Origin: Terriglobia bacterium
Lineage (GTDB): Bacteria; Acidobacteriota; Terriglobia; UBA7540
Assembly: GCA_020073545.1 (NCBI GenBank)
Contig: JAIQEZ010000020.1
Coordinates: 1-49,200 of the forward strand
Length of the DNA: 49,200 bases
Reading direction: 5' to 3'
Below the pieces are notes generated by a model, which worked only from the letters and a program-made list of their open reading frames with translations, was not told the origin of the DNA and did no database searches. A program made the position numbers and the translations under genes. Position 1 is the stretch's first letter; the number at the start of each line of letters is the position of its first letter. Below are positions 27,569 to 35,360 of the stretch, in pieces.

Positions 27569-27934
27569 ATGCTGGGTCACGTGGTTCCGAAGAAGATCTA
27601 CTTTCTGATTTTCGGCGCGCTGCTGGCACTGACGGCCCTGACGACCAGCGTGGCCTACGTGAACCTGGGCCAGTGGAACACCATCGCAGCGCTCACCATC
27701 GCCTGCTGCAAAGCCACGCTCGTCGTGCTGTTTTTTATGCACCTACGCTGGAGCACGCGCCTGATGCGCGTGGTGCTGCTTTCGGCGTTGCTCTGGCTCG
27801 CCATCCTCATCGGCCTCACCACCACCGACTTCTTTTCGCGCGGCTGGACGCCCATTCCGGAAAGCTGGGAAACGTCACGCTTGCCCTTGCCCGGCCCACC
27901 TCCACAGGGCGAGTTTGGAACCAGTAGGCGGTAG
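27569..27934 (+). CDS. Cytochrome c oxidase subunit IV (caa3-type)
   Basis: 121 residues; last gene of the respiratory unit. Three hydrophobic helices match the prokaryotic subunit IV family: VPKKIYFLIFGALLALTALT, then NTIAALTIACCKATLVVLFF with MHLRWS, then VVLLSALLWLAILIG ending in TTTDFFSRGW. The C-terminal 25 residues (Pro/Gly-rich) are not typical of the family. Its ATG follows the stop of subunit III without any gap. No clear terminator is visible after it. Confidence 0.9.
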   Translation: MLGHVVPKKIYFLIFGALLALTALTTSVAYVNLGQWNTIAALTIACCKATLVVLFFMHLRWSTRLMRVVLLSALLWLAILIGLTTTDFFSRGWTPIPESWETSRLPLPGPPPQGEFGTSRR

Positions 27935-28036
27935 ACAGTTTGCCGTAGGCAGGAAAAACTGACCCCTCAGGCGCTGCGCTTCACTCTGCCATTGGACGTC
28001 ACAAGGGCTTCCGGAATTGAAACGCCGTGTCGAGTG

Positions 28037-29161
28037 TCATCGTTTGTCGGCTGGCTTCTTTGGCTCAAGCGGAGGCCCGTCGTGGACTTCCTTGGTATCG
28101 ACATTAAACAGCCTCCAGTCGGAGTACTCGTGCCGGTTGGTGTAGACTGCGCCGCGGAAGTTCACTACAACCTTGACTTTGACGGGTAACCAAAGGGTTC
28201 GGTCCAAAGCTGTAAAATGCACTGGCGCATATTCGATTTCTGTCCGGCTGATCTGCAGGCCAATCTGAGTAAGTGGAGCGAGTAGGTCGGTTTGCATACA
28301 AGTGATTTGATGGGTCGCGGAATCGATCCAGACAACGCCTTGCTCCAGGACCGGCACGGAAACGCGGCTCGTCGTGAAGCCAATTGGCGTCGCCCGGCCC
28401 ACGCGCTGGGCAAACGCAATAACGTCGCATTGGTTTCCGGCCTTGCTCTGCCGCCCAAGGTATCGGAACGTGGATTCGGGCTGGCGCGATGAATGGAGAA
28501 GGACTTCACTGCCCGCGAACCCGCGCGTCAACAGGAAACCCTGCCTGCTGCCGGCACTCTCGACGGGTTTTCCCTGGAGGTCAGTGCGATACTCGTCAAA
28601 TTGGTCTTGACCGCCCCGCGAGATCATCAGCACGACATAGTAGCCGTCCTGGTAATTGCTGTCGCTTACATCCATCCAGCTCCCCCTCGGGATTGCAGCG
28701 GCTTGGTGAATCTGCTCTCGCGCGGTCGTGGCCACGAAGTTGTGAAAGAAGGAATCCACGTTCTCTCCAATCTCTTTCAGAAGGGAGGGAAGGGCGTCCT
28801 GGTCGGGTGCGACCTCCAGGCCTTTCAGTTTCGGCCCCGTCTTAATCAGTTGTTGGATGGGCCAGTCAACGTAGGGGTGAGCTTGCTGGTACGATGCCGT
28901 CACGGATGGGTCCGAAACCTGGGTGGGGGCCTGCGCACTGACCTCCCCGGCCTGACTCACCGGGTCCGCCAAGATGGCACCTACGCTGCAGACGAGTAGT
29001 AGAGTCGCCAAGCCACCCGTGCCTACGACGCAGCGTATAGCCAAGATCGTCAAACGACGTGCCGTCTCGTATTGAATATGCTTTTGCACTGAACACCACA
29101 AATGTCCAGGTCCGCTGTGGCGGGCCAGGGCCCACAACAGATTGAGAGAGTTTCGTCCCAC
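28037..29161 (-). CDS. Predicted secreted protein of unknown function
   Basis: Family not recognised. 374 residues from GTG 29161; the N-terminal 45 residues are followed by a hydrophobic stretch (CVVGTGGLATLLLVCSVGAILA) that acts as a signal peptide or anchor, so GTG 29089 would be a reasonable alternative start. The mature part has WMDVSDSNYQDGYYVVLMISRG and DEYRTDLQGKPVE blocks and, later, a beta-rich half with ITCMQTDLLAPL and ALDRTLWLPVKVKV, which read like a surface or periplasmic beta-structured domain. Cysteines are few. It is read towards the respiratory operon from the opposite strand. Proteins of this style are common in Acidobacteriota; the role is unknown. Confidence 0.6.
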   Translation of the reverse strand: MGRNSLNLLWALARHSGPGHLWCSVQKHIQYETARRLTILAIRCVVGTGGLATLLLVCSVGAILADPVSQAGEVSAQAPTQVSDPSVTASYQQAHPYVDWPIQQLIKTGPKLKGLEVAPDQDALPSLLKEIGENVDSFFHNFVATTAREQIHQAAAIPRGSWMDVSDSNYQDGYYVVLMISRGGQDQFDEYRTDLQGKPVESAGSRQGFLLTRGFAGSEVLLHSSRQPESTFRYLGRQSKAGNQCDVIAFAQRVGRATPIGFTTSRVSVPVLEQGVVWIDSATHQITCMQTDLLAPLTQIGLQISRTEIEYAPVHFTALDRTLWLPVKVKVVVNFRGAVYTNRHEYSDWRLFNVDTKEVHDGPPLEPKKPADKR

Positions 29162-29306
29162 TCTTGATTTGAGCCCCCGAACAGCTTTCAGTATACACCG
29201 ACCTTGCTCCTTTCGGGGTCATCCAAGCGGAGTAATTCACCTTCGGGGTCAACAGCCTGTTCCACCTCTGGGAGGCGAGGCCGCAGCTCAGGTGGAACTG
29301 CCCCCG

Positions 29307-29340
29307 CACCCGCTCCCGCCAGGCGGGATCACCCTCTCCC
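29307..29340. repeat. Dispersed repeat copy 1 (CACCCG...ACCCTCTCCC)
   Basis: A GC-rich segment containing the self-complementary arms CCCGCC/GGCGGG and ending in ACCCTCTCCC. A similar 35-base segment lies at 49020-49054, with the same first six and last ten bases and a diverged middle. The two copies suggest an intergenic repeat family. Confidence 0.45.
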
Positions 29341-29424
29341 TCGGAAGAAGGCTGAAAACACGCGGCGCTGGGCACCGAGGGCTTTAGGTGGGGACGCGAG
29401 CGCCCCGCGTGGGCTCGCCAAGGT

Positions 29425-30438
29425 TCACTGCAGTGCTATCCTGACGGGATTGGTGAAGGGCTCTGAGGGGTAGGCAGCCCACTTACTTGTCGCGGAAGAA
29501 TAGACGTTGACGACGAACTGCGCAGATTTGCCCTCGCGGCTGAGCTCGGACTTGGGAATAGTCCATATGTAGCGAGTCCAGTCACCGTCGTTCTTCACTT
29601 CCAGTGCTCCGCGGCTGTGAAAGGTCCCGCAGAGGCTCGTCTTACCGGGTCCCAACAGATACTGCGTGCAGGGCCGTTCGTCATTGGTCAGGCCGTACGC
29701 CGTGTCGCCGCGATCGATCCGTCCGTTTCCATTCACGTCCACGAACAGGACGGGCGAGTCCCCGTTGTGGACCCGCAAGGTGAGTTTGGCGCTTTCTCCC
29801 AGGCCCTCGTAGAAAACCGAAACGCCCGCTGCCGTCAGCACGGGCTTCGGGGCGGGGGGCGCGGCGGGCGCTTGCACGAGGCTTGTCAGGCTGGGCGTGT
29901 AGGTGCGAGTCTCTCCCGGTGCGAGGTCGAGCGTCTCCACCTTTTCCCGGTAACCCTGCGCGGAGACGCGCACGACGTGCTTTTGCGGCGACAGCCCCGG
30001 GATCTTCAGGCGTCCTTCGCGACTCACCTGCCCCTTGAATTCGTCGTCCACGTAGACCTCGGCGCCTTTGGGAGCACCTTCAATCCGCAGCAGACCAGGG
30101 ACGGGCGCGGCGGGAACCGCCGTGGGCTGCGGCGAGGGAGGCTCAGGTTTGGGCGGTGGAGGGGCGAGTTCGCGGAGCGTCCCGAGCAGCTCGGAGGTCG
30201 CCCCGGCGTCACGCAGTTCCTTTTCGGTCTCGGGCGTCACCTGAAAGTCGATGCCGCGCTTGCGCACGATCTCCGCGATGCGATCCGGTGGCACCGCCCC
30301 CTGGAGCAAACTCACGACCTCGGTCTTCGAAAGCGCCTTGGGTGGGGTTTGCGCCGTAGCTCCACCTCCGCTCAGCAGGCACAAAAGGCACACTAGGAAA
30401 ATCAGGGGGATTTTGAAAATACACTTGTCCACCGCCAC
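29425..30438 (-). CDS. Secreted protein with unnamed LLQG-type N-terminal domain and PEGA domain
   Basis: 337 residues. A Sec signal peptide (IPLIFLVCLLCLLSGGGATAQ) is followed by a 55-residue helical domain (about 35-90) with SLLQGAVPPDRIAEIVRKRG, a Pro-rich linker, a PEGA-type beta domain (GAEVYVDDEFKGQVSREG; about 118-185) and a C-terminal domain holding VDVNGNGRIDRGD, similar to a calcium-binding EF-hand/dockerin loop. PEGA domains are often surface or envelope modules. The first domain recurs at the C-terminus of the gene at 40715-41821. The start is GTG 30438, downstream of GAGGTGA; a GTG two codons later also fits. Function unknown; a role as an envelope sensor or scaffold is a guess. 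Confidence 0.75.
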   Translation of the reverse strand: MAVDKCIFKIPLIFLVCLLCLLSGGGATAQTPPKALSKTEVVSLLQGAVPPDRIAEIVRKRGIDFQVTPETEKELRDAGATSELLGTLRELAPPPPKPEPPSPQPTAVPAAPVPGLLRIEGAPKGAEVYVDDEFKGQVSREGRLKIPGLSPQKHVVRVSAQGYREKVETLDLAPGETRTYTPSLTSLVQAPAAPPAPKPVLTAAGVSVFYEGLGESAKLTLRVHNGDSPVLFVDVNGNGRIDRGDTAYGLTNDERPCTQYLLGPGKTSLCGTFHSRGALEVKNDGDWTRYIWTIPKSELSREGKSAQFVVNVYSSATSKWAAYPSEPFTNPVRIALQ

Positions 30439-30476
30439 CTCTCACCTCATCCGCTTTCACCCGAGCGCCCGCGCGC

Positions 30477-31151
30477 TCACGCAGCGCGCAGGGACTTGAA
30501 ACAGTTGGGGCACGTGTCCTGGACAGCCTCCACCTGCCAGCCGCACGCGGGGCAGCGAAGGGTGGTCGCCGCGGGTTCCACGCGTGCGCGGTCCTCCAAA
30601 GGCAGGACGATGGCCAGGGCTTCCCGCCGCGCCGCCGGCGCACGCGCAACGCGTTGCGAGTACGCCAACGCCAGCGAGTTCACTCCGCCGGCCGAGAGCA
30701 CGACACCCGCAATCAGCAGAAGGAATGAAACCGCCAGCGGGCCGAGCTCGATGGTTCCGAAGCGAATGTCGCGCGGGTCGCGGGGATTGTAACGGATGGG
30801 GTGGTGCGTTCCCGGCGCATACAGGCTGAGAAGGTTCGCAGCGGCCTTCCGATAGGTGTCGGCCGTGTACTCCGACGCGGCTTGCGTGGTGTATGCCTTG
30901 CCCCTCACGATGTAGCGAAATGTGATTTTCGGTTTGTAGCGGTGGATCAGCGTCCCACCCTTCGCGGAGGGAACTTCCACGACCTCTTCCACGGCGCCAC
31001 TCACCACGACGCCGTCCACGCTCGGCCAGAGGTTCCAGACGATATGAAGCTGGCGGCCCGCCCAGACGCCCGCCGCCAGCAGCGACAGTCCGATGAGGAG
31101 CCCCAGGATGCCCTTGGTGGCTGTCTCTCGCGCAGATTTTTCCGCGTCCAT
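30477..31151 (-). CDS. DUF3592-like membrane protein with C-terminal zinc ribbon
   Basis: 224 residues. Two transmembrane helices (about 14-34 and 137-160) bracket a soluble beta domain (about 40-130) with IHRYKPKITFRYIVRGKAYT and YAPGTHHPIRYNPRDPRD, the pattern of DUF3592 proteins. The C-terminal tail has CPACGWQ and CPNCFKSL, a two-knuckle zinc ribbon. Role unknown; the domain between helices probably faces the periplasm and the zinc ribbon the cytoplasm. ATG 31151 is the first start of this frame but has no good ribosome-binding site. It may be co-transcribed with the PEGA-domain gene 38 bases downstream. Confidence 0.75.
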   Translation of the reverse strand: MDAEKSARETATKGILGLLIGLSLLAAGVWAGRQLHIVWNLWPSVDGVVVSGAVEEVVEVPSAKGGTLIHRYKPKITFRYIVRGKAYTTQAASEYTADTYRKAAANLLSLYAPGTHHPIRYNPRDPRDIRFGTIELGPLAVSFLLLIAGVVLSAGGVNSLALAYSQRVARAPAARREALAIVLPLEDRARVEPAATTLRCPACGWQVEAVQDTCPNCFKSLRAA

Positions 31152-31945
31152 TGGAATTCTGTGCTCGGCAGGATTGCGCTCCCGCGAGCCCCGATTCGTC
31201 GATAACAGGAGGGAGCGGTTTTATCAGCCGGGTTCCCTCCGAATCACCAGCGGACAGTGCGCTGCGCGTAGCGACGGATCGGGACGAGCACACCCCCTTT
31301 CGCACAGCATACAGGAATGCTCGATCGGCGGGGACAGGATCCTAGCTAGATTGTATCACTCGGAAAAACAAGTGCAACCGAGCCAGGATTCGGGTAGTGT
31401 CCGAATCTGTCGGAGCGAATTCGAGACAGCGGGTCGGACCTTCAGGTCCGACGATAGCCAAAACTTCAAACGGGGCCTTTAGGCCCTGAAGCTTCAGGGG
31501 CTAAAGCCCCCGACTGGGCGTCGACCGATCATGTCGGAGCTAAGGCTCCGCCCCCTGGCCAACTCCCTCGAGCGAAGTTCCTCAAATTAGGACACCGCCA
31601 GGCAATTCCACGGTGAGCCGAGTCAGCGGCCACAGAAATTGGCCCATCGCGTAAGCTAGGGGAGGGCCAAGAAAAACTCCCTCAGGCCCGACGCGGCAAG
31701 CGCACCGGTGGCAGCAAACTTGATGCGCTCGCCACAGTCCAACCCGCCGGGGGGAAGAGGGACAATCATGGTGGAAGCTCTCCGAATTCGGGATCGGGGC
31801 TGAGGCAGGCCGAATTGTGCGGTTCACCTCAGGCTGCCAGGCCCATCTTTATTTACTGGTGGCGTGAAGCTCCCCGGGGGCGTATGATAGGTCCATTAGC
31901 AATCCAGCGATCGAACACTAACCCGTCCAACTAGAAGGAGTGAGG
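31152..31945. other. Long intergenic region holding a palindrome cluster
   Basis: 794 bases between the DUF3592-like gene and the zinc-ribbon gene. The main feature is the cluster of hairpins at 31434-31550 described separately. Short open frames, including one on the minus strand at 31582-31827, have no ribosome-binding site or motif and were not called. A promoter for the plus-strand zinc-ribbon gene must lie near the right end. Confidence 0.5.
31434..31550. repeat. Cluster of five palindromes, intergenic
   Basis: Five self-complementary elements occur in 117 bases: TCGGACC-TTCA-GGTCCGA (31434-31451), GGGCC-TTTA-GGCCC (31473-31486), CCCTGAAGCTTCAGGG (31484-31499), GGGGC-TAAA-GCCCC (31497-31510) and CGGAGC-TAAG-GCTCCG (31535-31550). 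Three of them overlap end to end, so they exclude one another as hairpins. The four-base loops are similar, and one more member sits at 508-527. This is REP-like in style. Confidence 0.75.
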
Positions 31946-32356
31946 ATGGAGAGAAAGTACAAACAGCGGGGCTATATGGACTCGGGTAGCGGCGGCGAAC
32001 GCGCCGAGCACAAACCCGCAAGGAAACAAGAAAACTTTGGCCCGCGGACACCCAACCTGCCTGGCAAACGCGAAGTGGTGCGCTGTGCCTCCTGCGCCAC
32101 GCTACTGCCGATGGGCATCGACTACACGGGCAAGTGCCCGCGCTGCGGTTTTGAGCTGCATAGTTGCAAGCAGTGCGCTTTCTTTGATACCTCGGGTCGC
32201 TTCGAGTGCACCCAGCCTGTCAGCGCGCGCATCCCTAGAAAGGACGCCCGCAACCACTGCAACTTCTACTCGCCGCGAACCACCGTTGAACGCGAGACCT
32301 CAACCTCCAAGCCGCTGGACGCGCGCCAAGCCTTCGAGAACCTGTTCAGAAAGTAA
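31946..32356 (+). CDS. Small zinc-ribbon protein of unknown function
   Basis: 136 residues, basic N-terminus without signal peptide. The centre holds a zinc-ribbon-like CASC...CPRC pair (about residues 52-73) and a second set of cysteines (CKQCAFFDTSGRFEC, then HCNFYSP) that could bind another metal. No enzyme motif. ATG 31946 lies 5 bases after AGAAGGAG and is preferred over GTG 31940, which overlaps that site. Cytoplasmic, perhaps nucleic-acid or protein-binding. It precedes the Tes-like radical SAM gene by 331 bases on the same strand; a link is possible but unproven. Confidence 0.72.
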   Translation: MERKYKQRGYMDSGSGGERAEHKPARKQENFGPRTPNLPGKREVVRCASCATLLPMGIDYTGKCPRCGFELHSCKQCAFFDTSGRFECTQPVSARIPRKDARNHCNFYSPRTTVERETSTSKPLDARQAFENLFRK

Positions 32357-32687
32357 GGGGAGGGTCCGCTTACCCCGGGTTTGAGTTCCGCGACAGATTG
32401 TTCCCTATCCATGGCCGGGAGGTGGCCTCGGACAAAGTGTCGTTAAGTGCTCTGGAATGAACAATTTGTCCGGTCTGTTCGGCCCTGATTTCTTGCCGTT
32501 TGCTGCCCCGAAATCACCGCCCGAGAGTTTGTGGTTTCGCTGCGCCGTCTAAGCGTGGTCTAATCTGCCCCTCGATGCCTGAGTCCGCATTTTTTGTGCA
32601 GGACCTTACGACGCGCTGATGGGCGTCGGGAGTTGCACGCCCAGTCCGTGTGCGTTGCTGATTTATACGTTTTCCTCAGGAGGAACC
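32357..32687. other. Intergenic region before the Tes-like gene
   Basis: 331 bases with no recognisable gene. A longer frame beginning at 32619 runs into the Tes-like gene but has no ribosome-binding site. Promoter of the radical SAM gene expected here; no consensus boxes identified. Confidence 0.45.
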
Positions 32688-34352
32688 GTGGCCACTCTGA
32701 CCGTAGCCCCGCCTGCCAAGCCTCGCCGCCGCAGCGACTTTGAGATCATCCAGCCCGAAACCACCTTCACCGGTTCGCCCATCGAGCCGCTGGAGAGGGG
32801 TTTGCCCAAGACGACGCAATCCATCTGCCCGGAATGCCTGCAGGTGATTGCGGCGCGCCTTTTCGAGGAGAACGGCGCCGTTTACATGGAGAAGACCTGC
32901 GCCGCGCACGGCGACTTCCGCGACAAGATTTACTCCGACGCCCGTCTCTACCTCAAGATGGAGGAGTGGGAATTCGGCGACAACCGCGGCCTGGAGAACC
33001 CTGCCATCCGGAATGCCACGCGCTGCCCGGACGACTGTGGTCTATGCTCGCTGCACACTTCGCACACGGTTCTTTCCAACGTCGATCTGACCAATCGCTG
33101 CAACCTGACCTGCCCGGTTTGTTTCGCCAACTCCAACGTGGCCGGATATCTCTACGAGCCTTCTTTCGAGCAGGTGCGCGACATGCTCAAGGGCCTGCGC
33201 GAGCAGCGCCCCGTGCCCAACCGCGTTGTGCAATTCTCCGGTGGCGAGCCCACGCTCTACCCGCATTTCTTCGAAGTGTTGCGCATGGCCACCCGGCTCG
33301 GTTTCACACACATTCAGGCTGCGACCAACGGCATCAACTTCGCGAACCTCCCATTCGCGCAAGCCGCCAAAGAAGCGGGCCTGCACACGCTCTACCTGCA
33401 GTTCGACGGCCTCAGCGACGACATTTATCTCCGCACGCGCGGCCAGCGTCTTATGGAGACCAAGCTCGCTTGCATCGAGAACTGCCGCCAGGCAGGCCTG
33501 AAGATTGTCTTCGTCCCCACCATCGTCAAGGGCGTGAACGACCATCAGCTTGGCGACATGGTGCGGTTCGCTATCGACAACATCGATTGCGTCAGCGGCT
33601 TCAGCTTCCAGCCCGTGGCCTTCACCGGCCGCATTAATCGCCGCGATCTCGAAGCCAAGCGCTTCACCCAATCCGACCTCGCGCACTGTATCGCCGACCA
33701 GACCGGCATGACGGACAAGTACCACGACTGGTTCCCGCTCTCCTGCACGTCGCCGTTCTCCAAGCTCCTTACGGCGCTGCAGAACTACCAGCGTCCCAAC
33801 CTCACTTCCCATCCCCACTGCGCCATGGGGACTTATCTCTACGTCGATCCGGTCTCCAAGAAGGCCGTGCCCATCACGCGCTTCTTCGATATCGGCGCCA
33901 TGCTGCGCGACATCGATCTCCTGGCGCGTAAGGCTGACGGGGCGCGCGTCAAGCTCTTCTCCAAGATCAGCGCCTGGAATTCCCTGCGCCGGCACTTCAA
34001 ACCGCAATTCGCGCCCCCGGGTCTTACCTTCGAGCGCTTCCTGAACACTCTGCAGGGCATGACTGACCACAGCCACGGGCGAGGCCAGGGTGACGGCACG
34101 TTCACCTATAAGACGCTGCTGGTCGCGGGTATGCATTTTATGGATGCCTATAATTACGACATCAACCGCGTCAAGCGCTGCGTCATCCACTATACCGCGC
34201 CCAACGGCTTGGCCTACCCCTTCTGTACCTACAACTCCGGCCCCTGCTTCCGGGAGAAGATTGAGAGGCAGTTCTCCGTGCCCTTGGACCGCACGGTCGC
34301 CAAGGCATCGCCTTCGAATGGTAATGGCGACGGGCTGGTGAACATTCCGTAG
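32688..34352 (+). CDS. Radical SAM protein resembling tetraether synthase (Tes) / membrane-spanning lipid synthase
   Basis: 554 residues. The SAM-cluster motif is CNLTCPVC (Cys138, Cys142, Cys145), followed by FSGGEPTLYPHF, the glycine-rich SAM-binding step. Upstream is a zinc-ribbon-like front end, SICPECLQVI with CAAHGDF, then CPDDCGLC; further Cys near the C-terminus (HCAMG, CTYNSGPCFREK) could hold auxiliary clusters. This order matches COG1964 radical SAM proteins, which include archaeal Tes (joins two diether lipids tail to tail) and related bacterial enzymes. Acidobacteriota are known for iso-diabolic acid and branched tetraether lipids, so a role in coupling lipid tails fits, but is inferred. 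GTG 32688 lies 5 bases after AGGAGGA. A terminator follows at 34415. Confidence 0.8.
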   Translation: MATLTVAPPAKPRRRSDFEIIQPETTFTGSPIEPLERGLPKTTQSICPECLQVIAARLFEENGAVYMEKTCAAHGDFRDKIYSDARLYLKMEEWEFGDNRGLENPAIRNATRCPDDCGLCSLHTSHTVLSNVDLTNRCNLTCPVCFANSNVAGYLYEPSFEQVRDMLKGLREQRPVPNRVVQFSGGEPTLYPHFFEVLRMATRLGFTHIQAATNGINFANLPFAQAAKEAGLHTLYLQFDGLSDDIYLRTRGQRLMETKLACIENCRQAGLKIVFVPTIVKGVNDHQLGDMVRFAIDNIDCVSGFSFQPVAFTGRINRRDLEAKRFTQSDLAHCIADQTGMTDKYHDWFPLSCTSPFSKLLTALQNYQRPNLTSHPHCAMGTYLYVDPVSKKAVPITRFFDIGAMLRDIDLLARKADGARVKLFSKISAWNSLRRHFKPQFAPPGLTFERFLNTLQGMTDHSHGRGQGDGTFTYKTLLVAGMHFMDAYNYDINRVKRCVIHYTAPNGLAYPFCTYNSGPCFREKIERQFSVPLDRTVAKASPSNGNGDGLVNIP

Positions 34353-34414
34353 CGGCGGCATAAGGCCGGCCGTATTGTGTTTTCGATTTTGAATCTAAAA
34401 CTGGATTGTCGTAG

Positions 34415-34440
34415 GGGCGGGCCTCGTGCCCGCCCTTTTT
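34415..34440 (+). terminator. Intrinsic terminator after the Tes-like gene
   Basis: GGGCGGGC (34415-34422) pairs with GCCCGCCC (34428-34435) around a five-base loop and is followed by TTTTT, then G and TTTT. It lies 62 bases after the stop codon and is the clearest rho-independent terminator in the window. Confidence 0.85.
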
Positions 34441-34451
34441 GTTTTGCCCGC

Positions 34452-34481
34452 TGGTGCAAAATGGTGCAATGTGGTGTAAAG
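34452..34481 (+). promoter_or_regulatory. Three 10-bp direct repeats before the RHH gene (candidate operator)
   Basis: TGGTGCAAAA, TGGTGCAATG and TGGTGTAAAG follow each other without gaps, so each repeat is one helical turn from the next. They end 7 bases before the ATG at 34489. Ribbon-helix-helix repressors typically bind such tandem sites on their own promoters. The last copy includes a TGTAAAGT stretch that could serve as an extended -10 element. Confidence 0.6.
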
Positions 34482-34488
34482 TACAGGC

Positions 34489-34746
34489 ATGGCGACTACC
34501 AAGGAATCCACCCGGCAGAGCGTCTCATTACCGCCACGGCTGGCGAAGCGCATCAAGTCGCTGGCCAAGACCGAGCGGCGCAGCGCCAATCGGGTTCTGG
34601 TTGACCTCATCGAAACCGGCCTGGAGTCCAAGGAACGCGAGAAGGAGCGTTTCTTTGCGCTCGCCGGCAGGTTGGCCGAGTCCACGGACCCCCAGGAAAG
34701 GGAAAGAATAAAGAAAGAACTGGCACGCATGACCTTCGGCGAGTAG
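34489..34746 (+). CDS. Ribbon-helix-helix (CopG-like) DNA-binding protein
   Basis: 85 residues. The N-terminal half fits a ribbon-helix-helix fold: a beta strand RQSVSLPPRLAKRIKSL followed by two helices, with RRSANRVLVDLIETGL as the dimer-forming helix. The C-terminus is charged and helical (QERERIKKELARMTFGE). Such proteins repress their own transcription and are often antitoxins. No cognate toxin is adjacent in the same unit; the RelB/ParE-like pair downstream is 87 bases away and may have its own antitoxin. There is no strong ribosome-binding site before ATG 34489, and the three-repeat operator abuts it. Confidence 0.75.
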   Translation: MATTKESTRQSVSLPPRLAKRIKSLAKTERRSANRVLVDLIETGLESKEREKERFFALAGRLAESTDPQERERIKKELARMTFGE

Positions 34747-34833
34747 ATACAGCAAATCCACGCACAGGTGGATGGGGCGGATTGCGTCCGGCCTCAGGCT
34801 GTCGTACCATTAAGCGGAGGTTGAACGCCTGAA

Positions 34834-35040
34834 GTGGAACGGAGCAGGTTGACGGGAACAACCAGCGTGAAAGACGAGGCCCGGAAGCTGATCGAGAAGC
34901 TGCCGGAGAACTCGACCTGGGACGACTTGATGCGCGAAATCTATGTGCGCCAAGCCATCGAGTCTGGCTTGGCCGATAGCGAGGCGGGACGCACCACCGA
35001 TGTGGAACAGGTCCGCGCGGAGTTTGGGCTACCGAAGTGA
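34834..35040 (+). CDS. Antitoxin-like protein of a RelB/ParE-type module
   Basis: About 68 residues. KLIEKLPENSTWDDLMREIYVRQAIESGL followed by DVEQVRAEFGL is the pattern of small helical antitoxins that precede ParE/RelE toxins (helical dimer part plus a tail that wraps the toxin). The start is uncertain: GTG 34834, TTG 34849 and GTG 34867 all fit, and the conserved part begins with VKDEARKLIEK at 34867. Its stop overlaps the toxin start by four bases (ATGA at 35037), the usual arrangement in such modules. Confidence 0.7.
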   Translation: MERSRLTGTTSVKDEARKLIEKLPENSTWDDLMREIYVRQAIESGLADSEAGRTTDVEQVRAEFGLPK

Positions 35041-35360
35041 AGGTCCACTGGACCGCCACCGCCCTTGAACACCTCGAAGCCATCCACGCCTACATTGCAA
35101 GGAACTCCCCTCAGTACGCATTGCGGGTCGTTGACCGCTTGACCAGACGATCCCAACAAATCGCCGAATTCCCTTTGTCCGGCCGCGTCGTCCCTGAGTT
35201 CGAGCACGGTCAGATCGGATTCCCGCGTAGAGCGGCTCTCCACTTCAAGCTGACTATTCTATCTCGACACTATGCTTACCCTGCGGGAGCACGAGGCACA
35301 CGTGCCCTCCATTACTCAGGATCTTGCCGAGGCCGGATGCACCATCGCAGAGCACCATAG
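35037..35360 (+). pseudogene. ParE/RelE-family toxin, apparently truncated
   Basis: The first 60 or so residues are a clear ParE/RelE toxin (WTATALEHLEAIHAYIARNS, then RRSQQIAEFPLSGRVVPEF). At the point where family members carry the C-terminal strands with REV/YRI(I/V)Y, this frame changes to low-similarity sequence from about 35215 and runs 107 bases into the end of the convergent gene at 35254. A loss of the 3' half by rearrangement, or a frameshift, is the likely reason; the toxin is probably inactive. The intact ATGA coupling with the antitoxin shows it was once a working pair. Confidence 0.6.

Noticed and set aside
31582-31827. 81-codon minus-strand frame in the palindrome-rich gap
   Set aside because: No ribosome-binding site, no motif and uneven composition; probably chance.
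32619-32687. Longer start of the Tes-like gene at 32619
   Set aside because: No ribosome-binding site; GTG 32688 has AGGAGGA 5 bases upstream and starts the family-like part.
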